Shown: piece after piece, positions 43,957-56,113 of the stretch
Layout: each line of letters opens with the position of its first letter
Position numbering within the stretch: the stretch's first letter is position 1
Notes under the pieces: generated by a model
Seen by the model: only the letters and a program-made list of their open reading frames with translations
Databases searched by the model: none
What the model was told of the DNA's origin: nothing
From: Tullyiplasma multilocale ATCC 49900
GTDB lineage: Bacteria; Bacillota_I; Bacilli_A; Mycoplasmatales; Mycoplasmataceae
Direction: 5' to 3'
Assembly (NCBI RefSeq): GCF_000483165.1
Contig: NZ_AXXW01000005.1
Coordinates: 124,001 to 188,000 of the forward strand
Length of the DNA: 64,000 nucleotides
Position numbers and translations under genes: made by a program

Positions 43957-45402
43957 TTATCCTTTGAAAGGAGGTCTCTTATCTGCAGCTCAGTGTCCCA
44001 TACCATAATCATAATTATCGTGATTTACAACTTGTTCTACAGTTCACTTACTTAAATCTTGGTCAAATAATGATGCGGAATCAAACATTTTTTCCATGTT
44101 TGTTACAGATGCAACATTTCATCCTGAGATATCAGCATTAAACACTGATGCCCATTGGAACATCGCAGTCATACTTGTAGCACTGAATTCTTTTCATTTA
44201 TCTAAACCTTTACCAGTGAATGAAGAAGTTCCATAGAATGTAGTTCCAAAATCTTTAACTTTTGTTACATCTCAATTTCCAAGATCACCATCAAATGCTT
44301 TTGCACCATCGAATGTACTTACCATTTTTTCAAGACTAGCAGTTGTTCACCCTTGGATTGTGTCTCCAGTGAAACTTACAGCATTATGAAACATATTTCC
44401 CATGTCTGTAACTTTTGAAACATCTCATTTTTCTAAACCTTTACCAGTGAAAATTGATTTTTTAGTTTCGATACTTTCACCATTACTTAAAGTTATTTGG
44501 AATGCTCTATCCATATTTGTAATATTTGAAGTATCTAGCATACCCAAATCACCATCAAAAACAATATTGTCTCTTAAAAAGTATTGCATTGAAGTTGCGT
44601 GTTCTGGTAATTTTGCATCTTTGTGAATTTCAGTTGTAGTTGTTAAAAGTGGAGTAACACTCACAACACCTTTATCATCAGTTGTGAATCCAAATTCCAT
44701 TAAAGTTGTTCCTTCGTAAACGGCTTCTTTAGAAGTTAAAATAATATCTTCAACTGCAGAATTTTCATCGAATTTTTCTAATGTTGCTAATGAAGCATCA
44801 ACTTCAGCTTGAGTAGCATCAGTTTTAGCAACTACTAACTCAGCTGCTTCAATTGCTGATTGAGCTTCATCAGTTAATTTCTTACCATCTTTTGCAAAAG
44901 CCTTAATTTCAGCAATTCTTGCTTCCAATACCTTTTTATCAACTGGTTTAGCTTCAGGTTTAGCTTCTTCAATTTCTTTTTCTTTTTCTTTTACTTTGTT
45001 TTCAATTTCAGTAACTTTAACTGTAAGAACTTTAATTTCTTCTGTCACTGTTACGATCTCAACTTTAACTTCAGCCAACTCTTTTTCAGCAGCTTCAACT
45101 GTCATGTTTTCATCAATTGCGAAAGCAGTAATTCTAGTAGCGTTTTCATTTGCTTCAATGAACTCAGTTAATTCTGTTTCTCTTTCTTCTAATTCGTTAA
45201 GTTTTGTTGTTTTAGTTTCTAATTCAACTTTTGTTTCACTTAGTTGAGCATTCAACTCCTTCAACTCTTCTTCTAATTGTTCAACTGGTTTAACATCAGT
45301 TACACTTTTGTTGTTATTAACCGCTAAGACAGTTAATGGGATTGCAGTGGCAAGAGCAGCAGCTCCAAGCAATGCAAATAAATATGCTTTGTTCTTTTTC
45401 AT
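43957..45402 (-). CDS. BspA-like surface protein with DUF285 repeats
   Basis: Predicted surface protein of 481 residues. An N-terminal hydrophobic signal or anchor (LFALLGAAALATAIPLTVLA) lacks a lipobox Cys. Then a Glu/Lys-rich coiled coil about 40-155, a FIVAR-like three-helix segment about 158-215 (EAQSAIEAAELV.AKTDATQAEVDA), a spacer, and from about 285 tandem repeats of roughly 25-40 residues of the DUF285 type (NITNMDRAF, KVTDMGNMFHNA, SVTNMEKMFDSA; each with F and W at fixed places). DUF285 proteins are common mycoplasma surface antigens. Likely exposed and anchored by the N-terminal helix. Host- or cell-contact role is inference. Confidence 0.85.
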
Positions 45403-45477
45403 TTTTCACCTCTATAGTTATCCACTTTTAAGTGGTTATTATCAAAATGATTTTATTCTCTTAAAGGAAGAAAAACA

Positions 45478-45508
45478 TATAAAAAACATTCCTTATTGGA
45501 ATGTTTTA
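45478..45508 (-). terminator. Terminator of the PAP2-type gene
   Basis: Minus-strand stem AACATTCC-AATAA-GGAATGTT followed by T run. It overlaps the stop codon at 45506-45508. Confidence 0.8.
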
Positions 45509-46927
45509 CATATAAATATTCTTATACTTCGTATCTGAAAAAACATATTTAATAGTTTCACTATCGGCCTTATACCTATTAGTAGTTTTATTAATCTTCG
45601 CAATATCTTTATCAGGGTTGTTTTTACTCATTCTAATAGATTTGATTTTTCATTCAAAACCATAATGAGAAACAAACATGTTAATTTTGTCATCTTTGAA
45701 AACGTACTTAACGCGGTTTTTCTCATTTTTAAATCTATTATTGAATTTACAAATTAATACCCTAATGTATCTTTCAACTAAGAACGAAGAAGCAAATAAC
45801 ATCAAGAAGTCAAAAACATAACTGAAGAATACATCAGATAGCCAGTGTGATCTAGCAATTACTAAAGTTGTCATCATGATTAACAAGTGCATGAATCAAA
45901 CAACAAATATAACTTTTATGTATATTGGTAATTTCTTAGGTCTATTTTTTCCGACAAAAACGTACCCGATTCCGATTAATGAAAATGTTGATAGTGTATG
46001 TCCAGATGGGAAATCACCATCAGCTCACGCTTTCGGCGCATTAGTCATATCAACACCATTAAACATTCGTCACGGTAATCAATATTTTAAGTTATCAAAT
46101 CAATTACCGTTAACTTCATATCATTGGAAATATTCAGCTTGGGTTCATTGATTGTTATTATATGAATCTAATATGTATTGAATATTATCTTCAATACCAG
46201 GTATCTTAAGCATTTCTTCTGTTAGTGTAATACCAACAGCTTTACCATCAACTAATTCTACCTGACCAATTATTGTTGAATAATCACTATTAACTAAAAA
46301 TGGTCTTCCAAATGATTGTTTAATAAATCAAAGAGCCACATATGGCAAGATAAAGAATACCAAAGCTTTAACAGAAGATACTCAATATTCATTTGACAGA
46401 ACATCTTGTCGTTTACTAAATTTCGTGCGTAAGTAAATAATCGATAAAGTTAATATCAACAATTCTTGAGTGACAATTATTATTCTAGAAACTAATTTAT
46501 AAGTATTCGATGTCAAATATTCCGCATCAATCCCAGGACCGAATCCTGTATCCATATTTTTAGCTGATAAAACTCTTGTCATTTTGAAAGCTATGAAAAT
46601 TGATAATAATAAACCGTAAACTAGGTATATTCACCAACTATGTCTCTTTGTTAGAGAATCAGTTTTCTGTTTTTTATAATAGTGAATTGTTTCTAAAATT
46701 ATGAATAAGCAAATAAATACAACAAGCCATACTTGCTCTTCACCTACTTGGTCATAAAATACGACAATGAATTTCACAACTTCATTTTGCATACCTTTTC
46801 CAAATCATACTGATCAATCATAATCAAAACTGCTAATTGATGTCAAAATGAATCCTATAAAAAAGATGATTGCAAAAACAGTTAGTGGTATGAATCACCA
46901 CAAATTATTTTTCTTTATTTTAATCAT
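45506..46927 (-). CDS. PAP2-family phosphatase-like membrane protein, N-terminus frame-disrupted
   Basis: Lipid- or polyprenyl-phosphate phosphatase-like membrane protein, about 470 residues if intact. PAP2 motifs are present in order: KQSFGRP, PSGHT and ARSHWLSD (catalytic His pair and Asp/Arg), in a protein with six or so helices. The frame from 45506 is open only to 46882. The likely start ATG (46925-46927), with AGGAAA upstream, reads M-I-K then TAA. The first helix (NNLWWFIPLTVFAII) is in another frame between about 46866 and 46910. Two small indels, one in the 7-A run 46859-46865 and one near 46917-46922, would join the pieces. An internal start at 46792 (MQNEVV) is the alternative. Confidence 0.6.
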
Positions 46928-47681
46928 TTAATTTCCTCTTACTATTTAAACTCAAATCTCTTCTGTTTCAGAAATTTGAAGACAAAGTAGATAATACTTC
47001 AATTAGGATAAAAATACCATATGAGACTATTAAAAAGAGTAAACAAGCTCCCAAAGTTAAACCTCATCCGATTTCATCTGGACATAGCATTCGATATGAA
47101 CCTGGTCAATTACCATTTCATTCAGAATTAGCATTGGCTATTATATCTCCAGTTGCATTTATTGCTAAAAATCTTCCAATCACATAAACCATATAAGCCA
47201 TTGGTAGTATTAAAGTTATCATTGCATCCTTGTAAAATACCTTTTTAGCAGGGGCAATATTTTTACTATCCTTAACTGTATAAACAAATAAATGTACCAC
47301 TATGACTAGCGGCATAATAAAATGGCCAACGATTGCCTTAATCAATCCCAGGTGTTCAGAATCCATATGACCTGTTTTTATTAACAGACCACCATAAACT
47401 AAAAAAGAAATTAATCCTGTTGCTACAGAGGTCTTTTCCAATCATGGCAAAAGCCTTTGTTCTTTTCTGTGGATTGTACATAAATTATATGTGGCCATTA
47501 TCAACATTATCCCAATTACTCAATTAGTATAATATAAACTCTCTTCCATCATTTTAAGATCGAAACTATAACTAGAATCCTTTGTAGCAATTGCATGCAA
47601 TGGTTTTATAGCGAAAGCTGTTAAACCTAAAATTATTATCAAAATCGAATAGGCATACTCTATATATTTATTTTTTCTCAT
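46920..47681 (-). CDS. Polytopic membrane protein, possibly Pr6Pr/DUF1600-like
   Basis: Protein of 253 residues with six hydrophobic segments. Motifs such as HFIMPLVIVVHLFVY, then LPMAYMVYVIGRF followed by a polar loop rich in Asn and a final long helix weakly resemble the Pr6Pr/DUF1600 membrane family. Start 47681 has AGAGGG at good distance. Its stop overlaps the start region of the PAP2 gene by 8 bases, so the two should be co-translated. TGA-Trp codons at 47520 and 47118. Function unknown. Confidence 0.72.
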
Positions 47682-47726
47682 GATTAACCCTCTTGAATAT
47701 CTTATCAATATATTTATTTAGCACAT

Positions 47727-47758
47727 TAAAAAAGAGGGTTAAGTTCCCTCTTTTTTTA
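47727..47758 (-). terminator. Terminator after pepF
   Basis: Minus-strand stem AAAAAAGAGGG...CCCTCTTTTTT (7-base loop) ending in T, 17 bases after the pepF stop. Confidence 0.82.
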
Positions 47759-47775
47759 AAAAATAGCTTTTCTTA

Positions 47776-49575
47776 TTATTTTATTAATGATTTTAATTCT
47801 TGAACCAGTTCATCCATACCATCAATTAATGGCATATATGTTTCTTCTTTCGTGAAATCAATTCCAGCATCTTTCATAATTTCCAATGGTTCTTTGTGCC
47901 CACCAGCCTTTAAGAAAGAAAGTGTTGATTCAATATTACCTTCTTTAATGTCAGCATACAATTTGTAGCTTGCAGTCACATCAATTGCATATTTATAAAC
48001 ATAAAATGGTGAGTGGAAGAAATGAGAAACTCTCGGTCATCCATAACCTACATTTTCTTCACCATCAATACTTGGAGTTTTATCAAAAACATTATAACCA
48101 TATTCGTTTGCAATATTACCAAATAATTTACCTAGTTCATCAGCTGTTAACGGAATTCCATTCGCCACCATTTCACTTGCCTTGTATTCGAATTCAGCAA
48201 ATTGAATTTGACGATAGAATGTCGAAACTAAGTCAAAAATTCTTTGTTGTAATAAATAGATTTTTTCTTCTTTAGAATCAGCATTTTTATACATGAAGTC
48301 AAACAATAAATGTTCATTAATAGTCGATGCCACTTCCGCTAGAATGATTGGATAATCACTCAATGGGTAAGGTTGGTTTTGGTCCGCAAATAACGTGTGT
48401 ACTGAATGACCAGTTTCATGTGCTAAAGTATTTACAGAATTTAACTTATCATCTCAGTTCATCAAGATAATCGGGTCAACCCCAGATCCACCTGTTGAGT
48501 AAGCCCCATCTCTTTTATTAGTATCTTCGTAAAAATCAATTTTATTATCTGCTCAAGCAATATCTAAATTATCAAGATACTCTTGTCCCATTACTTCTAA
48601 TGCTTTTCTGATAATAATTTTTGCTTCATCAACTGTAAATGTTCTATTATATTCTTTAACAAGTTTTAATTGTCTATCAGTTGGATAAAATTTTTCCATT
48701 CCAAATTTTTCTTTAATCAGTAACGTAAAATCTTCAAAAGGTTTTATATATTTTTTACCAACTTCTAAAAGTTTTAAATAAACATCAGTCGGAACTGAAT
48801 CACCACTTAAACTCGCTTGTAGAGTTGACTCATAGTTTCTTATTTTTATAGACTCGTTAGATGATTGTAAAATACCTTCATAAATTTTTGCAAATGAATG
48901 CTTTTTATCACTGAAGTTTTTACCGAATAGTTTAGCCGCTGTCATTCTTAATTTTTGATCTTTGATTGGATCAGTATCTTCACTAATTTCTGCCATTAGC
49001 GAATTTGTTAATGTTTGAACTTTCCCTTTGTATTCAATCACTTCATCTTGGCGGTCAGCATAAGCTAATGTATCATACATCCCACAAATGGCTCCACGAC
49101 TTCTTGAAACTTTAGATAGAAGTTGTTCGTCATGATCCGACAATATATGTTTTGCTTCTTCAAAGAATTTCTTCATACCATATGAATAAATTTGATATTC
49201 CTTATTTTCATCAAATCATTTTTCGATAACTTCTCATCCAACTTCTTTCATTTCTGGAGCTATAAAAGATGTAGCTTCTGAAAGTTTTTGTCATTCATTT
49301 GTTAATAAACCTTCAAGAACTTGATATTCTTGATCTGATTGATCTGTATCTCCATAGTGTAAATATACAACCATTTTATTTATCAACATATCGTTTTCTT
49401 TATCAAAATCTAAATATCTAAAGAATTCTTCTTTTTGATTTAAATTACCTTTGAAAGATTTGTATACTTCTGTAATATTTTCAAATTTAGCTAAATCTTT
49501 TTTTCATTCATCGTGACTTGCGTATAAATCTGAAAAATCTCATTTATACTTGTTGTCAGCTTCTTTTCTTTTCAT
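47776..49575 (-). CDS. pepF: Oligoendopeptidase F
   Basis: M3B zinc metallopeptidase cutting short cytoplasmic peptides, 599 residues, normal length. The zinc motif LAHETGHSVHT lies near residue 386-396, with the third ligand Glu in ILAEVASTINE about 25 residues later. C-terminal YVYKYAIDV is typical. TGA-Trp codons are frequent. It probably recycles amino acids together with the PepA-type enzyme at 51199-52560. Confidence 0.94.
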
Positions 49576-49584
49576 CAACTACCC

Positions 49585-50271
49585 CTATTTTTTTTCTAAC
49601 TCATCTTTTAATTCTTTAATCACTTTTTGTTGTTGAGCAATTAACTCATCCATTTTTTGAACTGTTTGTTCGAAAAATAAGATCAAGTTAGATTGAAGAG
49701 TTGCCATATTTAAAGTTTTTTGAATTCTTTGGTCATTGTTTAATTCAGGATTTCTTAACTCAGCAGCTTTCCCATAATAATCTTGTAAACCAGCAGTTAC
49801 TGTATTTAATAATTGTGGTAACGGCATTGCTTGAAGGTCCAATTCAGTAAACTTGTCACCTTGTTCTTGTAATTTTTCTAAAGATGAATAGTCTTCTGTA
49901 TCAAATTCAATCGCTTGTTTCTTAATAAAGATATTATAAACCTCTATTATTTTTTTAATATTTTCTTCTCTTACAGGAGTATTTGAAAGGTTAGTATCTT
50001 TTATTATAAGTTCTTCGATACCTTCAATTTCAATCACTCCAAGTTTATCCCCAAAGATAGAATTAACATCTTCATGTGTTAATTCTTTATTTTGTAAATC
50101 AATTACTTTAGTTGTTCCAAATTCAGCCGGAATACCAAAACCTAAAACTCTGTTTGGTTTTAAAATATCAGGTCTTAAAATCAATAAGATAAATTCTCCT
50201 TTGATTAAAATATTTCCTTCTACATCATGTAAATCATCAGCTTTGTAAAATGATCATGTTTTTAGTTTCAT
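49585..50271 (-). CDS. Hypothetical cytoplasmic protein
   Basis: Protein of 228 residues starting MKLKTWSFYKADDLHDVEGN, with AGGAGA before the ATG. The first half looks beta-rich (ILIKGEFILLILRPDILK...FGTTKVIDLQ), the second half is helical with heptads (LIAQQQKVIKELKDELEKK). No signal or membrane segment. It ends 9 bases before pepF and is likely co-transcribed. Family not recognised. Confidence 0.72.
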
Positions 50272-50338
50272 ATTGTTCTCCTGTTTCTTAATAACTATAT
50301 TTTATCAAAGATAGAGTATATAAAACTCATATCTTAAA

Positions 50339-51094
50339 TTAACCTAGAAAACGTAATCCAATTCCAACTACTATTCCGGCAATATTTGGCATAATCACAG
50401 GTATTCAACTGTATTTCATATTAGTATCACCTTTACCCTCGATCGGTAGAAGATGTAAAATCATTCTCATAACTAAGTCTTTTGTTGGGTTGATTCCTCC
50501 TGGAGTAATTCCAGAGAATGCTAATCCCACTCCTAAAACTAAAATGAACAAGAATACAAATGAAGTTCCTTTAGCAAGTATCCCATTATAGTTACCCACC
50601 ATGAAGGCAAACCCTACAAGGAATATTGCCATTGAAAAGAATTCATTTAACATTGCCGATTTTTTCGATTTAGTAGCAGCTAAACTTGTGTAAACAACTA
50701 CTACATTTGCACCAAATCCATCACTAGCTGTTTTCTTAATACTTTCTCAATAAAGGATTGTTAACAATAATCCTCCGATTATAAATCCTAAAATTTGAGC
50801 CCCTAGGAAAATCGGTATTAATCATAATGCTCCAACAAACTTAGTTCAACCAGCCACTATATACATCATGGTAATTGCCATGTTGATATGTGATTGTCCA
50901 CCAATCATCAATCCGATCACAACAGCTACAACAACAGCTGCCGCTCACCCAAACGAAATTCTTAATGTATTGTTCTTTTCTCAACTACCTATTGTGCCCT
51001 TCAAAAAGATATTTGCCATTATGGCACCACCAATGAATGTTAGTAAAATACTACCCACTAGTTCTGATAAAAAATATATGTATCATTCTGTCAT
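50339..51094 (-). CDS. MIP/aquaglyceroporin-family channel with altered NPA boxes
   Basis: Six-helix channel of the major intrinsic protein family, 251 residues. The two half-helix motifs are present but altered: GGQSHINMAITM in place of HxNPAVT, and GGINPTKDLVMRM in place of NPARDxxPR. In mycoplasmas such proteins usually carry glycerol into the cell; that role is likely but the missing Pro and Ala and the changed second-box Arg (Lys) make specificity uncertain. TGA-Trp codons hide the N-terminal half. Start 51094 has AAGGGG upstream. Confidence 0.85.
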
Positions 51095-51167
51095 TTGCTT
51101 TTCCCCTTTTTATTTATTATTTTATATTAAATTATTAATACTCTTAAAATGAAATTATTTTTTCCTC

Positions 51168-51195
51168 AAAAAAAACACCCGATTAGGGGTGTTTA
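51168..51195 (-). terminator. Terminator after pepA
   Basis: Minus-strand stem AAACACCC...GGGTGTTT followed by a run of T, just after the pepA stop. Confidence 0.85.
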
Positions 51196-51198
51196 AAA

Positions 51199-52560
51199 TT
51201 ATTTAGTTAACATTTCGAATAATGTTTTAACTAAAACTCCTGTACCACGAGTACCATTATCAGCTGTTCCAGCGATATCTAAGTGTAAGTATGGTTTTCC
51301 TTCAGCGAATTCATTTAAGAATGCTGCTGCAGTTGATGAACCACATTCACGTCCTTTAGCTGAGTTAGTTAAATCAGCTAAAGCTGAATCAGCTTGAACT
51401 TTTTCTAAGTGTTCTGGGAAGATTGGCATTCTTCACATTTTTTCACCTGTAAATTCTGACACTTTTGAAAATTCATTTCATAATGTATCATTGTGAGTAA
51501 ATGCCCCAGTTGCTGTACTTCCTAAAGCAATAGTAATTGCTCCAGTTAATGTTGATGCTTCAATAATTCTATCAGCACCTTTTTCACGGATTGCATAAGT
51601 AATACCATCAGCTAATACTAAACGCCCTTCAGCATCTGTATTTCCGATTTCAACTGTAATTCCATTCATTGATGTAATTACTGATTCTGGTAATGTAGCA
51701 GTTGCTCCAATTCTGTTGTCAGTAAACATACCAACAGCAACGATGTTAGCTTTTGCTCCAGCTTTAGCTAATGCCATAACTGTTGAAACCATGATTGCAG
51801 CTCCAGACATATCAAATTTCATACCTTCCATGAATTGTGAAGGTTTTAAGTTATATCCTCCTGAATCGAATGTAATTCCTTTTCCAACTAAAGCTGTTCT
51901 AGGTAATGATTCATCTGTTACGTATTCTGCAACAACAACTCTTGGTTCAACACTTGATCCAGCATTTACTGATAAGAATAATCCCATTCCTAATTTCTCA
52001 ACTTCTTTTTTAGTTAAAACAGAAACTTTTAATCCTTTGATTTCTTTAGCATCTTTAGCTAATTTTTCAGCGATGTAAACACTTGTTCCGATGTTTGGTG
52101 GTGTGTCTTGTAAATCACGAGCGTAGTTAACAAATTCAGTTTTAATAACAGCTGCTTCATGAATTGATTTGAAATCTTCTTCAGTAACAATGTTGTAAAT
52201 TGTTTCGTTTAATTTGTTTGTTTTTTTGAATGAAACTTTATCGTGTGATACGAATGAAATAGTTTCATAAACTGTGTTAAAAATTTGTTCAGGTGTAAAG
52301 TTTTTATCTTTTCCTACTAATTTAATGAATGAATCTAAGTCAACGTTAACGTTGTATTTGTTTGTTGAAACAAATTTTGTTAAAGCTTTCACGATTTGAG
52401 TTCTTTTATCTGCGTTCCCTTTTTTAAGAACGATGTTGATAATTTTGTCATCAACTAATAAAGTTGTGTCCCCTTCACCAGTTAATACAAATTTAGGTGC
52501 TTTTTCTCCAGTAATTGCTACTAAAGTTAAGTCTTGTTTTTTTCCTTTTAAAGTAATCAT
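51199..52560 (-). CDS. pepA: Leucyl aminopeptidase, M17 family
   Basis: Cytoplasmic metallopeptidase releasing N-terminal residues, 453 residues. The catalytic core is clear: VGKGITFDSGGYNLKPS (metal-binding Asp and Lys), FDMSGAA, and the M17 signature NTDAEGRLVLAD. The last 90 residues contain YLHLDIAGTA and the RGTG motif. Frame crosses TGA-Trp at 51478-51480 and 51430-51432. Confidence 0.95.
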
Positions 52561-52621
52561 ATAGTTACCCCTTTTCTAATTTATATTGATACTATTATAC
52601 ATCATTAAACACAATAAACAA

Positions 52622-55600
52622 TTATAATGTGTTAAATGCATCTTTTGCTTTTTGTCTTGTTGAGAATACATTGATTGACAACGTAATCATAAATATGAAG
52701 ATAAAAGCCATAGCCACAGCTATTAAGGCAAATGAGAATGTAAATCTAAAGTTCAACGCTACTCGTAATGTTGTAACTACAAGTGGAGAAACAAAATAAA
52801 TCATTAATTTAGAAATCAAGATTGATGAAACGACCGCCACTATAGTTGAGAAGTAGTAACCCCATAATAGGTATCCATTAATTTCTCTTCTTCTATATCC
52901 AATAGCTTTGAATAATAAGATAACCTCTTTATTTTCTTTAAGAATTAAGAAAATAAGAATTGAACAGATTGATATAGACATGATTGCGAGTATTAGAATA
53001 AATTGATTAATAATATTCAAATATGAAAGAATCATTTCTTGGGCATTGGCAGTTACTAAATCAAAAATCATAACATTGTTTGTTATTGAATTTAGTCTAG
53101 ATTGTAATCCATCGATGTCATAGTAGTTAAGAATAGATTTCCCTAGATCATTAATATCACTGCTATTTTCGATTTCTACGTTCGTTCCTTCGACTGTTAA
53201 CATCGAATTATTATACATAGGGATTGTTAGATATTTTAAGTTAATTGGCATGTTCTCATATGAGTAAACCGAGTTGTTAAATTCAAAACCATCAGCTCTT
53301 TCATTTGTTACATGCTCATACATTTGTTTGTACGCAGAATACTTTACAGCGTTCTCATTTTCAGGGAAAACAGCTGGTGAAAATACTGGTGTATTTTCAT
53401 ACAGATATTTAAAGACCGCTTCCTTATTCGCATATATTTCATTACTGATAGGATTAGACTTTTGAATATCTATAACCTTGGCATTGATGATTGTCGATTC
53501 GTTGATCCCTGATAATAGTCTTGGCAGAGTTATTTGAATGATTGAACCTCTTTTAAGACCTCTTGCCTGAGCAAAATATGTAGAAACCTCTATTGGCAGA
53601 ACATCTTGTTTTGATGTAATACCAGTTTTATTGTCTAAAATATTTTCTTTTTGTAATAGATTTTTATTTTTACTAATTTCAGGAAGTAGGAATTTATAAT
53701 CATCTTTTAAAATACTAGAACCTGTAATTAAAACTCCAGATCTTCCTCCTGCTAATTTGAATTTAGTAGAAAAGTAACTCTTATTCATTCTGTTTATTAA
53801 ATTTTTTCCAAAGAGAATATTAAATTCAGCTTTATTAGCATCCTTTGAAAGTTTAGAAAATTCATAATCTAGAGATTCCAATTGACTATTTAACTCAAAG
53901 TTAATATCGTCAATTTTTTTAGAATTTTCCTCAATGAAATTTTTTAGAATCTCAACTTCAGGACCATTCTCTGGAATCATATTTAAAACTTTTAAAATGG
54001 CATCAGAGTCATACTTAGCAAAATCTCTAATACCGTCACTCGAAACATAGTAGTCTCGAATATCAACTTCACCTTTGATAACTTGACCATCTTTTTGGTA
54101 TGAAAGTGAATTGGCAAAAGTTGATAGTATTGCTACAGTATCATCCAAACTATTCTTAGCCATTCCATCAAAGTCTTCTTGATCAATAGAATCAAAAGTA
54201 TATCTTCACTCACCATCACCAAACTGAGCTATCGGTGACAATTCTGTTTCAAATTTAATAGATTTGTAGGGAGCATTCGCCCTTTCATACATTGAGGTAT
54301 TGTATTTTGCAGAAGTTACAAATTGAACCGAAAACAATATAGAAGAAAACGTAAGTGTTAGCAATATTAAAGTTATTACATTTTTATAAATATTTTTTAA
54401 GGTGAACGAAACACCAATCAAAGCCTTACTTGGCAAGAAGTTAATTTTAGTCTTAAATTTCATTGTCATCTTAGATGGACCAGTGCTTTTATTAATATTT
54501 GCTAAAGTTAATTTGCCACCCGTGATAATTAGGTGATTTATCAAAAAGAAAGCAGACATCATAACTGCGAATAGCGCGATCAAAATAAGGATGTTTTGTC
54601 ATGTAATTGCATATAATGGTCAGTTAGGCATCATTTCAAAAGAGACCGCTTTAAACATTATTCCTGAAACTAACATTGAACCAAAAATTGATAACACTGC
54701 CGATAGAATTAATGGCACCGCCATTGATAGCGTAGTCATTAATGAAAGTGATCTATTATTTACTCCCATAGACTTTAAGAAGAAAAGATTTTTACTTTGC
54801 ATTTGAATAAACTGAATTGTAATAAAGTAGAACACCATAAATAGCAGGAATAGAATTAATAAACCAATTCCAAATACCATAATTGTAAACATCATAGTTG
54901 CAATCTCTACTGAATTTTGTTGATTATATTTTTTTCAATCAGTTCCAAAAAAGTATGGCTTACCATCTTTTGATGTAAACATATCTCCAATCGCTTTATC
55001 TAATTTATCTTGAGCTTCACCATCATATGACTCTTTTTTGTAGAATCATATGTTGCCGATATTTAAGCTTTCTGAAATTGTGACAGTTGTCCCATTCTTA
55101 TCAACAACCTTTGGAGTCAATATATTTTCATGTGGTAGTAACATGTATCCGTCACCTTTCCCCATGAAAGTTGATCTATCCATAGCAACTCCAGCAATTA
55201 CAGATTTAACATTATGCCCATCAACTTTATATGTAATATACTCTCCAACTTTGTATCCATTAACCCTCATAAACTTCGGAGATAAGAAAACAAAATTCTT
55301 ATTTTTAAAATCATCGCGATTCATTGTAGACATATCCATCATTTCGTCGATGTACATTTTATTGTATTCATCTGCTTTCAGTAATGGGTTTACATTATTT
55401 CACTCTTCATCAGTTTCATACATTCATCTTTCAGCCATAGCCACTTTTGTCAATAGTGATTTTTGAGTTGAAACATCAATTAAACGATCAAGATAATTAT
55501 TGAAAAAATAATTAGGGCTAAATTCCTCCTTAAACGTATTCAAGAAGAAAAATTGGAGTACATTCCTTGAATATTGACCTATTTTAGATGCAATAATATC

Positions 55601-56017
55601 ATTTATCACATCATTAGAATTTTTAATTCCACCTTCTTCAACAGTATCTAATAATGTACCACTTCTCTTACCTATAACATCAATATATTGATCAATATCT
55701 GCCTCGATGTCATCTATTGTAGAAACATATTCTTCAGATATTAAATCATAGACATAGTTATAAAATCTTCCATCATCATTAAAGTTAACTTCTTCGTCTT
55801 CATTATTTTTTGAACCAAAAACAAATGATGAAGTTGAGGCATTCATTTTAACACCATTCATGATATTACTGTTTTCAGATGTGAAAATAGTAAAGAACGA
55901 AAAAAGACCCATCACAAGTGACATTGCAATAAATAAGAACGCAGTGAAAGTGGCGTATAACACCTTTTTACTTAGAAAATCTTTATATGATTGTTTTAAT
56001 ATTAACCTAAATTTCAT
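52622..56017 (-). CDS. Second large permease with FtsX-like domains
   Basis: Membrane protein of 1131 residues. N-terminal helix about 18-42 after KQSYKDFLSKKVLYA, an outer domain to about 370, a FtsX-type helix set about 375-500 with the loop FFLKSMGVNNRSL, a further helix about 530-555 after SFTLKNIYKN, a second outer domain, and a C-terminal FtsX set about 970-1120 with the loop EVILLFKAIGYRRREI. The plan matches the 1405-residue protein at 7792-12009. AGGAGAG precedes the ATG. No ATPase gene is adjacent; a shared or distant ATPase would be needed. Substrate unknown. Confidence 0.83.
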
Positions 56018-56056
56018 AACTCTCCTACATTACCATTATTTTAAAGGTTTGAACGC

Positions 56057-56088
56057 AAAAAAAATAGTATTCAGAGAATACTATTTTA
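56057..56088 (-). terminator. Terminator after tuf
   Basis: Perfect 12-bp minus-strand stem AAAATAGTATTC/GAATACTATTTT followed by a T run. Confidence 0.88.
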
Positions 56089-56113
56089 TTTTATTGTTAA
56101 TTAAAGAAATTAA

